A stretch of 64,000 nucleotides of DNA, taken from assembly GCA_029263855.1 (NCBI GenBank), contig JAJUFC010000012.1:44242-108241 (forward strand), given 5' to 3'. Both the position numbers and the translations under genes were made by a program. How positions within the stretch are numbered: position 1 is the first letter of the stretch; the number at the start of each line of letters is the position of its first letter. Below, one piece after another: positions 54,061 to 62,467 of the stretch. Origin of the DNA: Candidatus Thermochlorobacteriaceae bacterium (GTDB lineage: Bacteria > Bacteroidota > Chlorobiia > Chlorobiales > Thermochlorobacteraceae). Under the pieces are notes generated by a model. That model was given only the letters and a program-made list of their open reading frames with translations, made no database searches and was not told where the DNA came from.

Positions 54061-56829
54061 TTACTTCACCAACAGCATTTTCTTCGTTTCCACAAACGAG
54101 CCTGCCTGCAAACGATAGAAATACAAGCCGCTTGAAAGCGCACTCGCGTTGAAATTCACACGGTATGTGCCTGCGGCTTGGCGCGAGTTCACAAGCGTTC
54201 TGACTTTCCGCCCGAGCACATCAAACACTTCCAACTTCACATCGCTAAAAGAAGCCAACTGATAGGCAATCGTTGTTGTAGGATTAAACGGATTCGGATA
54301 ATTCTGTTCAAGCGCGAAAGCCTTTGGCGAAGCATTGTCGCGTGGTGTTGAAGAAAGCCGTCTGAAATCGAAGCGCGTCCAAACGGGGTAGTGGTCGGAC
54401 GTGGTGGAAAGATAACTGCCGATATACGACGGATTTTCAACGCGCTCGGTGCTATCCATGTGCACACCATAAAGTTCGTTGGAAATCATGATGTGGTCAA
54501 TCATTTCGCCTGATGTTTGTGATTGCAAGCGGCGCAGACTGAGCGATTTGGTAACGACTTTGTAATCGAGCGAATCGTTGACAAAGTTCGCGTAAGGAGA
54601 AGGAAGATTATTAACGGTTGAAACATCGACATCATCGTTGTAATCGCCGAGAATGATGTAGTTCTGCGCGGGACGGTTCACGTCGGACCATGCTTTGAGT
54701 TGTTGCGAATCGGCGACGCGGCGGTTGTAGTCATCGATTGGATTGTCCTGCGTGGCTTTGCCGTGAATGTTGACCGCGTGAATGCGTTTTGTAATGCCGC
54801 CGATGGTGGCGTCAAAAACAAATTCGTAGGGCCAACGTCCGTTTGCCCAATCGCCTGTGGTGAAAGTGAACGATGCCGAGACGCTATCAATCGTCGAGGT
54901 TTTGTAGACATAGGCGGTGCGTTGTGTTTGCGTAATCGGTGCAACGAAGCCTTTCCAACCCGTGCCAAGCGTATCGAGTAAGCCTCTGAAATAGGAATTG
55001 TCGCTGATTTCTTGCAACGCCCAAAGGTCGGCATCGACCGTGCGAATCACGCGCGCAACGTTGCGAAGCTGCAAGTTGATATCTGTTGGACCATTTGTCG
55101 CGCTGCCAAACCACTCGATGTTCCAAGTTGCGACTTCAAGCGTCGAGTCGCGAGAAATGTTTTCGTAAGGAATCACAAAAGTAGACACGCCGGGAATGTC
55201 TTGCGCAAAGCGTGGCAAAATTTGTCGCGTGCCGCGAAACTCGCTCACAACGCCTGTAACGGTAACAGGATTGACGGGAGCGGTCGCGCCAATGAGCGAG
55301 GTTACATCGCTATCAACTCGAAGTTGAATTTCGCCTGTGGCATCGGTGAAGCGATAGTTTGTATTGCCTTGAAACGCAAAAGGAACAGTGGTCGAGGTTA
55401 ATTGACGAATCGTGGCATCTTCAACAATCACCAATGTGCCTTCAAGGGCTTCGTTGATTTGCGAATTGGTAACGACGCGCGGCTGAACGAGAACTTGTCC
55501 GCCAGGAATGATTTGAAAAGTCGGCATGATGTTGTTGACTTCGGAAATTTGAAACAATCCCGTTCCTGGTTGATTCTGCGTGGGCTGAAACTCCGTCGTC
55601 GCGCCCGTAATCACGACCGAATCGCCCAGTTGCGCTTGCGCGTGAAGCGCGGGAATGAACGCCGCCATTCCGCCCGTCGCGTCTTGGAAGTAGGCAGGTC
55701 CGCCGAATTGATTAGAGACCGTGATGCGTCCGCCGACCGTAACCACCGAACCAAGCGGCAAGGCGCGCGCCGCCGCAATCGAAATCAAGTTGCCCGCGCC
55801 TTGCGCGCGTCCAAAAATGTTAATAGTGTAAGGGTCGTTTAATGGATCGTTGGTGTCAATTAACAATCCTGCTGAAAACAAGCCTGTATCGGCAGGTGAG
55901 AAAACAAGTTGTGCGGTGAATTGCGCGCTTTGCAAGAGCGTATCGGGAAAGGGCGGCAAATTTTGCAGAGTGAAAGCCCCATTCGGCGCAGAAAGCACTA
56001 CCGTATCAATAATCAGTGCGGCTTGACCTGTATTTCTTACCACGACATTGCGCGTGAGGGAAGTATTCACTGTAACGGTTGGAAATGAAAAACTACTATC
56101 CTTCGGAATCGAAACGCCATCGATAACCACTTGAAGCGTTGGGTTGGGATTTGCAGAACGAAGCGAGTTGATGAACGCCGTGTTGTTGGGATTATTTCCC
56201 TGACCAAAATTCAAGTTTTGCAAGTTGCCCGTCGCGTCCGTGCCGTTGAAATCGGCGAGCGATTGCGTGGAGTTGTTTGCGGCGACGAAGCGCATTGAGC
56301 CTGAGGTTTGCGACGCAATCAATTTCGGTGGCGCGGTTGCCGTGAACTGCGCGCCCGGTGTGCCGCCCGCCAAAGCGTGTATGCTACCGCTCACGCCTGC
56401 CGTGCCGCTTCCCGCGGCTTTTATCATAATCATTTCAGTCGTGGCAATGTCGAAACCCGTCGGATTGTCGCCTGTAAAATAAGTCGGGTTGAGCAGTCCG
56501 ACGTCCAAAACGAAGTCAGAAGCGTTGGTATCTGCCGCCGCATTGTTGTTGCGCAAGACAATCAGCGTTCCCGACGGCACGCTACTCCAAAGCGCGTTGT
56601 TCGCGAAGGTGAATTTGCCGCCGCCATCGTTGTTCATATTGGACGTGAAATCTTTCACAATCATTCCGCGCATATCGAGGTTGTTCTGAATGACCAAGAG
56701 CTCGACCACGTCGCCCGCTACGCCAGGAGCCGTCGTGCCTTGATTGTAAAACTTGTTGATGACGACGCTTTGAGCGAAAAGCGGAAGAGAGAGGGACGCG
56801 CAGACTAACAGCAAGAGAAATTGCTTCAT
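54061..56829 (-). CDS. T9SS-secreted composite endonuclease/exonuclease/phosphatase protein
   Basis: A 922-residue exported protein. A signal peptide (LSLPLFAQ) is followed by a lamin-tail-like domain (VINKFYNQGT to about 170). An HYDIN/choice-of-anchor-D segment comes next (SLTRNVVVRNTGQAALIIDT, about 240-345), then OB-like repeats (VTVGGRITVSNQFGGPAYFQ). An EEP nuclease domain begins near 570 with VATWNIEWFG, LWALQEISD, VNIHGKA, ILGDYNDDV and TSDHYPVW, all catalytic positions intact. The tail is a type A sorting domain (EQNYPNPFNPTTTIAYQL, KKMLLVK). It resembles secreted ExeM-type nucleases; extracellular DNA is a likely substrate. Confidence 0.9.
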   Translation of the reverse strand: MKQFLLLLVCASLSLPLFAQSVVINKFYNQGTTAPGVAGDVVELLVIQNNLDMRGMIVKDFTSNMNNDGGGKFTFANNALWSSVPSGTLIVLRNNNAAADTNASDFVLDVGLLNPTYFTGDNPTGFDIATTEMIMIKAAGSGTAGVSGSIHALAGGTPGAQFTATAPPKLIASQTSGSMRFVAANNSTQSLADFNGTDATGNLQNLNFGQGNNPNNTAFINSLRSANPNPTLQVVIDGVSIPKDSSFSFPTVTVNTSLTRNVVVRNTGQAALIIDTVVLSAPNGAFTLQNLPPFPDTLLQSAQFTAQLVFSPADTGLFSAGLLIDTNDPLNDPYTINIFGRAQGAGNLISIAAARALPLGSVVTVGGRITVSNQFGGPAYFQDATGGMAAFIPALHAQAQLGDSVVITGATTEFQPTQNQPGTGLFQISEVNNIMPTFQIIPGGQVLVQPRVVTNSQINEALEGTLVIVEDATIRQLTSTTVPFAFQGNTNYRFTDATGEIQLRVDSDVTSLIGATAPVNPVTVTGVVSEFRGTRQILPRFAQDIPGVSTFVIPYENISRDSTLEVATWNIEWFGSATNGPTDINLQLRNVARVIRTVDADLWALQEISDNSYFRGLLDTLGTGWKGFVAPITQTQRTAYVYKTSTIDSVSASFTFTTGDWANGRWPYEFVFDATIGGITKRIHAVNIHGKATQDNPIDDYNRRVADSQQLKAWSDVNRPAQNYIILGDYNDDVDVSTVNNLPSPYANFVNDSLDYKVVTKSLSLRRLQSQTSGEMIDHIMISNELYGVHMDSTERVENPSYIGSYLSTTSDHYPVWTRFDFRRLSSTPRDNASPKAFALEQNYPNPFNPTTTIAYQLASFSDVKLEVFDVLGRKVRTLVNSRQAAGTYRVNFNASALSSGLYFYRLQAGSFVETKKMLLVK

Positions 56830-57181
56830 TGTGTGTTCGTTATCAGGTTAGAAGAAAGCAGATTCAGAAGCGCAATATAGATGTTGAGAAAAAAGCGGTG
56901 AAGTTAAGTTTTTGTAATCCGTCAGTTTGATGAATAGTGAATAACGAGTAATGAGTAACGAATTTGCGATTCTGAACGGAGCATCAAGGAGTTAAGATTT
57001 GATAGTGAAGAGTTAAGAGTGAGCGGGGAGTTCAACTTTTCATTTTTCACTCTTAGCTTTCAACTCACTTAGATTTCTCACTTGCGTCCGCAATGACAAA
57101 AGTCGTTCTTCATTACTCACTCTTCATTATTCATTAACTTATTCAGTCGGCTCAATCTGTGTTCCAGACCTTCGAGAGTTA
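56830..57181. other. 352-bp noncoding spacer
   Basis: Between two minus-strand genes. The first 100 bases carry the promoter region of the secreted nuclease; I see no full TAnnTTTG box, only a near miss TATATTGC. The rest is filled by the long inverted repeat listed separately. No credible reading frame. Confidence 0.5.
56931..57137. repeat. Long imperfect nested inverted repeat (copy C of dispersed family)
   Basis: The outer arms TGAATAGTGAATAACGAGTA (56931) and the reverse complement at 57104-57137 pair at roughly three of four positions. The inner arms AGTGAAGAGTTAAGAGTGAG and TTTTTCACTCTTAGC also pair. It shares pieces with the spacers at 42.8 and 45.3 kb. It is noncoding. Confidence 0.65.
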
Positions 57182-59230
57182 TCATTTCGGTTCAATTCGG
57201 AAAATGGCGGCGACCAGTTCATTTGGATTCAGGCGAATGTAGTTCCACGCTTTGTTCCAAACGAACTCCGTGTTCGTGATGAGTTCGCGCACGCGATACG
57301 GCTCGCCCTCCTGAATCCCCAACGCTTCAAGCGGCACGCGAACCCATCCTTCTTGCGCTTGCGACGGGTGATGGTTCACAACGGTCAAAAGGTGATTGTT
57401 CCCATAAGATTTCAAATAAGCAATCAAATACTCGCTCTCAACTTGCGGCGCAACTTCTACTTGGGTGAAAGTAAGGTTGTTCGTTTGTTGAAGCGCGGGA
57501 TTTTCTTTGCGAATTTGATTGATTCGCTTGATGAACGGACGAATGTTGAACTGCGACATATCCCACGCCTTGATTTCATACTTCTCTGAATCCACATATT
57601 CTTCTTTGCCTTTCACGAGCGGCTTGTTCAGACAAAGGCTGAACGCGGGTTCATAAATGCCGATGTTTGAAGAAAGTGTTGCCGCTAGTGCATAGCGAAG
57701 CATAAAGGCAGAGGGCGGTGCGTAGTGCAAGAATTCTTCCGACAAAATATCGGGCGTGTTCGCCCAAAAGTTCGGACGGAAAAACTCTTTGACGTCGGTT
57801 GTGGTCAGTTCGGTTAAATAGGCTTGAAGGTCGGGCTTGTTGTTGCGCCACGTGAAGTAGGTGTAGGAGTGCGTATAGCCAAGTTTCGCCAAGCGATACA
57901 TCACTTTCGGACGCGTGAAGGCTTCGGAGAGAAAAATCGTTTCGGGATAATCGCGTTTGAGTTCCGAAATGCACCATTCCCAAAAGGCAAATGATTTCGT
58001 GTGCGGATTATCGACGCGGAAAATCGTTACGCCTTGCTGAATCCAAAATTCAAAAATCGATTTGAGTTCGAGCCACAAATTTTTCCAATCGTCGGTTTCA
58101 AAATTGAACGGTAACACGTCTTCGTATTTCTTCGGCGGATTTTCGGCGTATTGCACCGTGCCGTCGGGTCGCCACTTGAACCACTGCGGATGCTCTTTGA
58201 CGTAAGAGTGGTCGGGCGAGCATTGAAATGCGATGTCGAGCGCGACATCAATGCCGAGCGAGCGGGCTTTTTTGACGAAGCGTTGGAAGTCATCGAGCGT
58301 GCCGAGTTCGGGGTGAATCGCTTTGTGTCCGCCCTCTTTTGAGCCGATTGCCCAAGGACTTCCAACATCGCCCGCTTGCGCGACAGTGCTGTTGTTTTTG
58401 CCTTTGCGCTTCGTAACGCCAATCGGGTGAATCGGCGGCAGGTAGAGCACATCGAAGCCCATCTCGGCGAAGTCCATAAGCAGTCGCTCGCAATCCTTAA
58501 ATGTGCCGTGTTTGCCCGGCGTCTGGCTCCACGAGCGCGGGAAGATTTCAACCCAAGTGGAAAAGCCTGCTTTGGGCGGGTCGACGGTAACGCGATAAAT
58601 GTTGCTTTGTGCTGTAATCGATTCGTCAGGATACTGCTCGGCAAAGCGTGTGAGCGTGTCGGAAAGTGCTTCGGAAACAGATTCAGTTGTGCCCGCCTTT
58701 TTTTTGAGCGACGCCTGCAACGCCTTGATTTTCTTTGTGTCTTCGGCGGAGGCGCGTTTAGCAATCTCTCCTAAAAGGTCGGCACCGATGAGTACTTCGG
58801 TTTTGAGTGCTTCGGCATCTTGCCCCGATTCGACGCGCTTTTTGAAGCCACTTTGCCACGAAAGGAAATGATCGACACGCGCGGCAACGGCGTATTCCAT
58901 TTCTCCAACAAGAGAAGTAACAAATTCACCTTGCCATCGGTCGTTGCCGAGAAATTCCATTGGCAGTTCATTCCATGTTTTTTCGCCGCTATTGCGATAG
59001 CGAAGCGTAACGACAAGTGTGTCGTGCCCGTCTGCGAAAACATCTGCTTTGACGATTACAGGCTCGCCGACTGTGCGCTTGATGGGGTAAAGTCCGCCAT
59101 CAATACAAGGCATAACTTTATCAATCACAGCGCGCATCTTGCCGTTTTGAATGCTATGGAGCGAGGTGCGAGTTGAAGTGCCGTTGGTGATGTTTTTGGA
59201 TTTTGCCGTTGGTCGTTTGGTGGTTGCCAT
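57182..59230 (-). CDS. glgE: Alpha-1,4-glucan:maltose-1-phosphate maltosyltransferase
   Basis: GlgE extends alpha-1,4-glucan with maltose from maltose 1-phosphate. The 682-residue GH13_3 enzyme has an N-terminal domain with ERVIIE-equivalent VIDKVMPCIDGGLYPIKRTV, a linker domain, then the barrel: WVEIFPRSWSQTPGKHGTF, LPPIHPIGVTKRKGKNNS, VALDIAFQCSPDHSYVKEHP, TIFRVDNPHTK (nucleophile Asp) and FLSEAFTRPKVM (acid Glu). The first 30 residues are a basic extension. The usual partners (maltokinase, TreS, GlgB) are not in the window. It follows the DUF481-like gene by 17 bases. Confidence 0.95.
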   Translation of the reverse strand: MATTKRPTAKSKNITNGTSTRTSLHSIQNGKMRAVIDKVMPCIDGGLYPIKRTVGEPVIVKADVFADGHDTLVVTLRYRNSGEKTWNELPMEFLGNDRWQGEFVTSLVGEMEYAVAARVDHFLSWQSGFKKRVESGQDAEALKTEVLIGADLLGEIAKRASAEDTKKIKALQASLKKKAGTTESVSEALSDTLTRFAEQYPDESITAQSNIYRVTVDPPKAGFSTWVEIFPRSWSQTPGKHGTFKDCERLLMDFAEMGFDVLYLPPIHPIGVTKRKGKNNSTVAQAGDVGSPWAIGSKEGGHKAIHPELGTLDDFQRFVKKARSLGIDVALDIAFQCSPDHSYVKEHPQWFKWRPDGTVQYAENPPKKYEDVLPFNFETDDWKNLWLELKSIFEFWIQQGVTIFRVDNPHTKSFAFWEWCISELKRDYPETIFLSEAFTRPKVMYRLAKLGYTHSYTYFTWRNNKPDLQAYLTELTTTDVKEFFRPNFWANTPDILSEEFLHYAPPSAFMLRYALAATLSSNIGIYEPAFSLCLNKPLVKGKEEYVDSEKYEIKAWDMSQFNIRPFIKRINQIRKENPALQQTNNLTFTQVEVAPQVESEYLIAYLKSYGNNHLLTVVNHHPSQAQEGWVRVPLEALGIQEGEPYRVRELITNTEFVWNKAWNYIRLNPNELVAAIFRIEPK

Positions 59231-59247
59231 ATCTGAAACAGAGTTGA

Positions 59248-60009
59248 TTAAAAAGTATAAGTAAAGCCGTTGCGAAGATCGAGGTCGAAACGAGCGACGT
59301 TTTGGACAGGTTCGTTATCGTAGCGATAAATCATGGTAACGGTTGCCGCAAGTTTATCGGTGATATTGATGGCGAGTAAGCCGTCGAGAAGCAAGCGATA
59401 GTCCGAAAAACGATTGACATCAACCTGATAGTAGCCGATAAGTTGCAACGAGGTGCGCGGAACGATTCGCCATAAAAAGGCAAGGTAGTTCGTTGAGCGA
59501 AAGAGTTTCGTTTCAGGGTTGAGTTCGGTGAATCGTTCTTGTTCCCACATTGCGCCGATGCCGAGCGTGAGTTTGAACGCCATAACGGTGTCGGTTGGTT
59601 GTAAGTAACGCAGGTTGAGCCGAACGCCTGAACCGAACAAGACGCGGTCTTTGAGCAAGATAAAATCATTAAACTCGCGCTGTGTGAAAAATTCAGGTTG
59701 AAAGAGCGTATCGGGTTGCCATATGGCGCGATAGTGCAAGAATCCGCGAAAGAGAAATATCTCATCATTTGCGGTGCCGCGCTCCAAATTGCCCACGAGA
59801 AAGGTGTAGAAGTGCTGTATGCGATAGTCTGAACGGGCATCGAGTTGCCAACGAAAAAAAGTAGAGTTGCCCGAATTGAATCCGAAGTTAACGCCGAGCC
59901 GCGTGCCGAAGCCTAATTCAGTGCCACGCATTAAGGCTTCGCTGTTTACTTGTGAGCGTGCACTCAAAGAAAGCGAGGAGAGGAGGAAACAAAAGATGAA
60001 CCGTTTCAT
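59248..60009 (-). CDS. DUF481-like outer-membrane protein
   Basis: A 253-residue protein with a signal peptide (LLSSLSLSARSQ) and alternating beta-strand pattern. GTELGFGTRLGVNFGFNSGN, ARSDYRIQHFYTFLV, YLAFLWRIVPRTSLQLIGYY and a terminal LRNGFTYTF (Phe last) resemble the DUF481/YdiY barrel group. The ATG at the signal peptide is preferred over one ten codons upstream. Function is unknown, and its co-transcription with glgE may be incidental. Confidence 0.75.
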   Translation of the reverse strand: MKRFIFCFLLSSLSLSARSQVNSEALMRGTELGFGTRLGVNFGFNSGNSTFFRWQLDARSDYRIQHFYTFLVGNLERGTANDEIFLFRGFLHYRAIWQPDTLFQPEFFTQREFNDFILLKDRVLFGSGVRLNLRYLQPTDTVMAFKLTLGIGAMWEQERFTELNPETKLFRSTNYLAFLWRIVPRTSLQLIGYYQVDVNRFSDYRLLLDGLLAINITDKLAATVTMIYRYDNEPVQNVARFDLDLRNGFTYTF

Positions 60010-60117
60010 GCGTTGATGGTCGAAGGCAAACTCAAACAAGGAAATGCAATTTAGGCAAAAGCGAGGTCAGAGAAAATTTTGTCGCGCGCAGGATTAACAA
60101 GAGAAACGAAACAGTTG

Positions 60118-60125
60118 TAACTTTG
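60118..60125 (+). promoter_or_regulatory. Candidate -7 element for the DUF3299 gene
   Basis: TAACTTTG matches TAnnTTTG, with TTA 21 bases upstream in place of TTG. The predicted start near 60132 falls after an alternative TTG start at 60123, which supports the downstream ATG. Confidence 0.45.
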
Positions 60126-60152
60126 ATTGAAACTAAAAAGCACACACAAACA

Positions 60153-60773
60153 ATGAAGCGCAAATTTTTGTCCTCAATCGGAATTGTCATTGGCATTGTT
60201 GTTATCAATGTGATTATCTCGGCGCAACATAGCGAAAAAGAAGCCTTCGCGTCGGCGTTGAAAAAATTAAGAGCGGAACATCGCGAAACGCGCGCCTTGC
60301 TTGAAGAACCCGCCAGTTCAAAGCCCTCAACGTCGCTTGGAACGGCGACTCGCATCACCTTCAACGATTTGCGCGAATATCGATTCAGCCGAAAAGCCAA
60401 CAACCCGATTCCCGACAAACTCAAAGCCTTGCAAGGAAAAGAAGTCAGCCTTGCGGGCTATATGATTCCAATGTCGGAAGCCTTGGACGTAACCGAGTTT
60501 ATGCTCGTGCAGATGCCGTTTTTCGGGTGCTGTTACTCCGTGCCGCCCGAACCAAACGAAACCGTGATGGTCAAAATGCAAAAAGGCAAATCGACGCCAT
60601 ATGTCTACACGCCGATTCGCGTAACAGGGAAGTTCAAAATTGAAGAAACAAAGATTGACGGATTCGTGGTGAGCGTTTATGAAATTGAAGCCTCGCAAGT
60701 CAAAGAGACTGACCCGAAAGATAAAGACGTCATTCAGCATCAAGCGGGAACGCCAACGCCGGGCGGATTTTGA
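60153..60773 (+). CDS. DUF3299 domain protein, membrane-anchored or secreted
   Basis: A 206-residue protein. An N-terminal hydrophobic segment (SIGIVIGIVVINVIISA) serves as signal or anchor. The DUF3299 domain covers about 90-190: LQGKEVSLAGYMIPMSEALD, FMLVQMPFFGCCYSVPPEPN, VYTPIRVTGKFKIEE. The adjacent cysteines in FGCCYSVPP are a family hallmark and could bind metal or form a disulphide. Function unknown. The stop overlaps the next start as TGATG, so the two are translationally coupled. Confidence 0.85.
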   Translation: MKRKFLSSIGIVIGIVVINVIISAQHSEKEAFASALKKLRAEHRETRALLEEPASSKPSTSLGTATRITFNDLREYRFSRKANNPIPDKLKALQGKEVSLAGYMIPMSEALDVTEFMLVQMPFFGCCYSVPPEPNETVMVKMQKGKSTPYVYTPIRVTGKFKIEETKIDGFVVSVYEIEASQVKETDPKDKDVIQHQAGTPTPGGF

Positions 60774-61261
60774 TGGATAAGGTTTTCGTTGAACATGTCG
60801 CGTTAGCGCGATGGCATTCTGCATTATTGTTTCTTGCGCTATTTTTCTTTGCGTTTCCGTTGCAGGCGCAAGAGATTCCGATGTTGGCTGAGCCTTCCGC
60901 CGATACGCTCAAACAGCATAAACTTTTGCCATCAGGATTGCCCGACGAACTCAACTGCCAATGTCCGCGACATCTCGCCGCTCGCGACAACGCCAAACGT
61001 CCGCAGGGCTTCGCACCCGCAGGCGTGGCAATGCTCGATAGCCTGCCGCCGAACGCCGAAATCATCAAACCGCTTCGCCTTGCCGATGTCGCCTCGACCG
61101 ATTCGCTTGAAAATTCGGGCTACAAACGCTTTTATGCGATGATGCGCCTGAAATCGTTGGCGTTGGATTGCGGCGCAAACGCCCTTGCGAACTTTATGCA
61201 AACGCTCAACGGCGATTCGCTCATATTCACGGCGACGGCGATTCGCATCGAAAAAAAATGA
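60773..61261 (+). CDS. Small secreted cysteine-containing protein, unknown
   Basis: A 162-residue protein with a signal peptide (ALFFFAFPLQAQ) and no family I recognise. It contains NCQCPRH (a CxC with His) near residue 63 and one further Cys near 133. The C-terminal part looks helical (YKRFYAMMRLKSLALDCGAN). It is coupled to the DUF3299 gene before it and overlaps tsaE by ATGA. A metal- or redox-related role alongside the Cys-Cys protein is possible but unproven. Confidence 0.72.
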   Translation: MDKVFVEHVALARWHSALLFLALFFFAFPLQAQEIPMLAEPSADTLKQHKLLPSGLPDELNCQCPRHLAARDNAKRPQGFAPAGVAMLDSLPPNAEIIKPLRLADVASTDSLENSGYKRFYAMMRLKSLALDCGANALANFMQTLNGDSLIFTATAIRIEKK

Positions 61262-61701
61262 AACAAGTCTTGACCAAATCGAGCGAAGAAACGCGCGAAC
61301 TTGCCCGACAATTCGCTTGCTCCTTGAAACGCGGCGACTGCGTGGCTCTCGTTGGGTCGCTCGGCGCGGGCAAAACCGAATTCACGCGCGGCATCGCCGA
61401 CGTCTTTAATTGCGCGGAACAACTCACCAGCCCCACCTTTACCATTCTCAACATCTACGACGGCGAGCGAAGCGGCGAGCGATTTTCCATTCATCACTTT
61501 GATTGGTATCGATTGGATTCGCCCGAAGAACTTTACAACATCGGCTTCGAGGAATATCTCTACGGCGACGGCGTGTCGATAATCGAGTGGGCGGATAAAT
61601 TTCCCGACCTCGTTCCCAAAACCGCCAAGCGCGTTGAGTTGATTCGCTCAAGCGAAACCGAAAGGCTCATCACGTTCGAACAAACTTTTCCGCTCCGATG
61701 A
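61258..61701 (+). CDS. tsaE: tRNA threonylcarbamoyladenosine biosynthesis ATPase TsaE
   Basis: TsaE is the ATPase that drives t6A37 formation on tRNA with TsaB, TsaD and TsaC. The 147-residue protein has the Walker A VGSLGAGKTEF near residue 40, LTSPTFTILNIY, HFDWYRLDSPEEL (Walker B-like) and VSIIEWADKFPD. An upstream in-frame start would lie inside the previous gene and is rejected in favour of the ATGA overlap. It overlaps tsaB by ATGA, the classic pairing. Confidence 0.95.
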   Translation: MKQVLTKSSEETRELARQFACSLKRGDCVALVGSLGAGKTEFTRGIADVFNCAEQLTSPTFTILNIYDGERSGERFSIHHFDWYRLDSPEELYNIGFEEYLYGDGVSIIEWADKFPDLVPKTAKRVELIRSSETERLITFEQTFPLR

Positions 61702-62354
61702 ATTTGCTTGCGATTGACTGCACGGAATCGCCCCTGACGGTCGCCGTCTCAAAAGCGGAGCGCGTCGCCATCAGGCGCGGCGAAGCGTGGCAAAAGAGCG
61801 GCGAGCAAATCGTCTCGCTCGTTCAATCGGCGTTAGACGAATTGAGCCTGCGCCCAAGCGACCTCGAAGCCGTCGCGCTCTCGTCTGGTCCTGGCTCTTT
61901 CACCGCGCTGCGCATCGGCATTGCGACGGCGAAAGGACTTTGCTTCGCCTGCGACCTTCCGCTCTTGATGATTCCGACCTTTGAAGCCCTTGCGCGCGCA
62001 ACCTTTCCAAGAACCCAAGCCCAAACGCTCGTTACGCTCGCCCACTCCAAAGCCGATGAATTTTACGTGGGAATCGCGCGCCGCGACAAAGCCCTTGAAT
62101 ACGATTATCTCCCGCTCGCCCAACTCAACGAAAAACTCCAAGCCATCAAGCCCGTCGCAGTGGTCGGGCGCAATCTTTCGCGTTGGAAATCCGCCATCGA
62201 AACTTCGGAGACGATTGACGCGGATTTTTTCACGGCGGAATCGCTCCTGCCCATCGCGCGAGAAAAACAATGGCGCGGAGAACTCACCAACCTTGCCGAC
62301 GCATCGCCGCTCTATCTCAAAACTTTTGAAGCGAAGAAACGCCCTCTCCTCTAA
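61698..62354 (+). CDS. tsaB: tRNA threonylcarbamoyladenosine biosynthesis protein TsaB
   Basis: TsaB is the non-catalytic ASKHA-fold partner of TsaD in t6A synthesis. The 218-residue protein opens NLLAIDCTESPLTVAVS and has VALSSGPGSFTALRIGIATA, in which the usual Gly of GPGSFTGLRIG is Ala, and LAHSKADEFYVGIARRD. Length is in the normal range of 220-230. It ends the DUF3299-tsaE-tsaB operon; the strand contents become disordered directly after it. Confidence 0.93.
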   Translation: MNLLAIDCTESPLTVAVSKAERVAIRRGEAWQKSGEQIVSLVQSALDELSLRPSDLEAVALSSGPGSFTALRIGIATAKGLCFACDLPLLMIPTFEALARATFPRTQAQTLVTLAHSKADEFYVGIARRDKALEYDYLPLAQLNEKLQAIKPVAVVGRNLSRWKSAIETSETIDADFFTAESLLPIAREKQWRGELTNLADASPLYLKTFEAKKRPLL

Positions 62355-62390
62355 CCTTTCCCTCTTTGAGTTTAACTCTTGATAAAACAA

Positions 62391-62467
62391 TCAGTTGCGA
62401 GGAATCGGCGCATAAAAGTAGCGTTGCGTTTCGCTCAACGAAGCGCCATATTCAATTTTGCCAATAG
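62391..62467 (-). pseudogene. Possible gene fragment, C-terminal 25 residues only
   Basis: The minus strand reads GKIEYGASLSETQRYFYAPI, then PRN and a stop. The composition looks like real protein. Immediately upstream on that strand the frame runs antisense to a sorting-domain remnant, so only the tail is left. I cannot assign a family. It may equally be chance coding potential. Confidence 0.25.

Noticed and set aside
58027..58764. 245-codon minus-strand frame
   Set aside because: Second frame of glgE, whose motifs are all in the other frame; the product is low-complexity Arg/Ser/Lys-rich.
61168..61257. 30-codon N-terminal extension of tsaE
   Set aside because: Lies inside the preceding secreted-protein gene; TsaE family length and the ATGA overlap fit the internal ATG.
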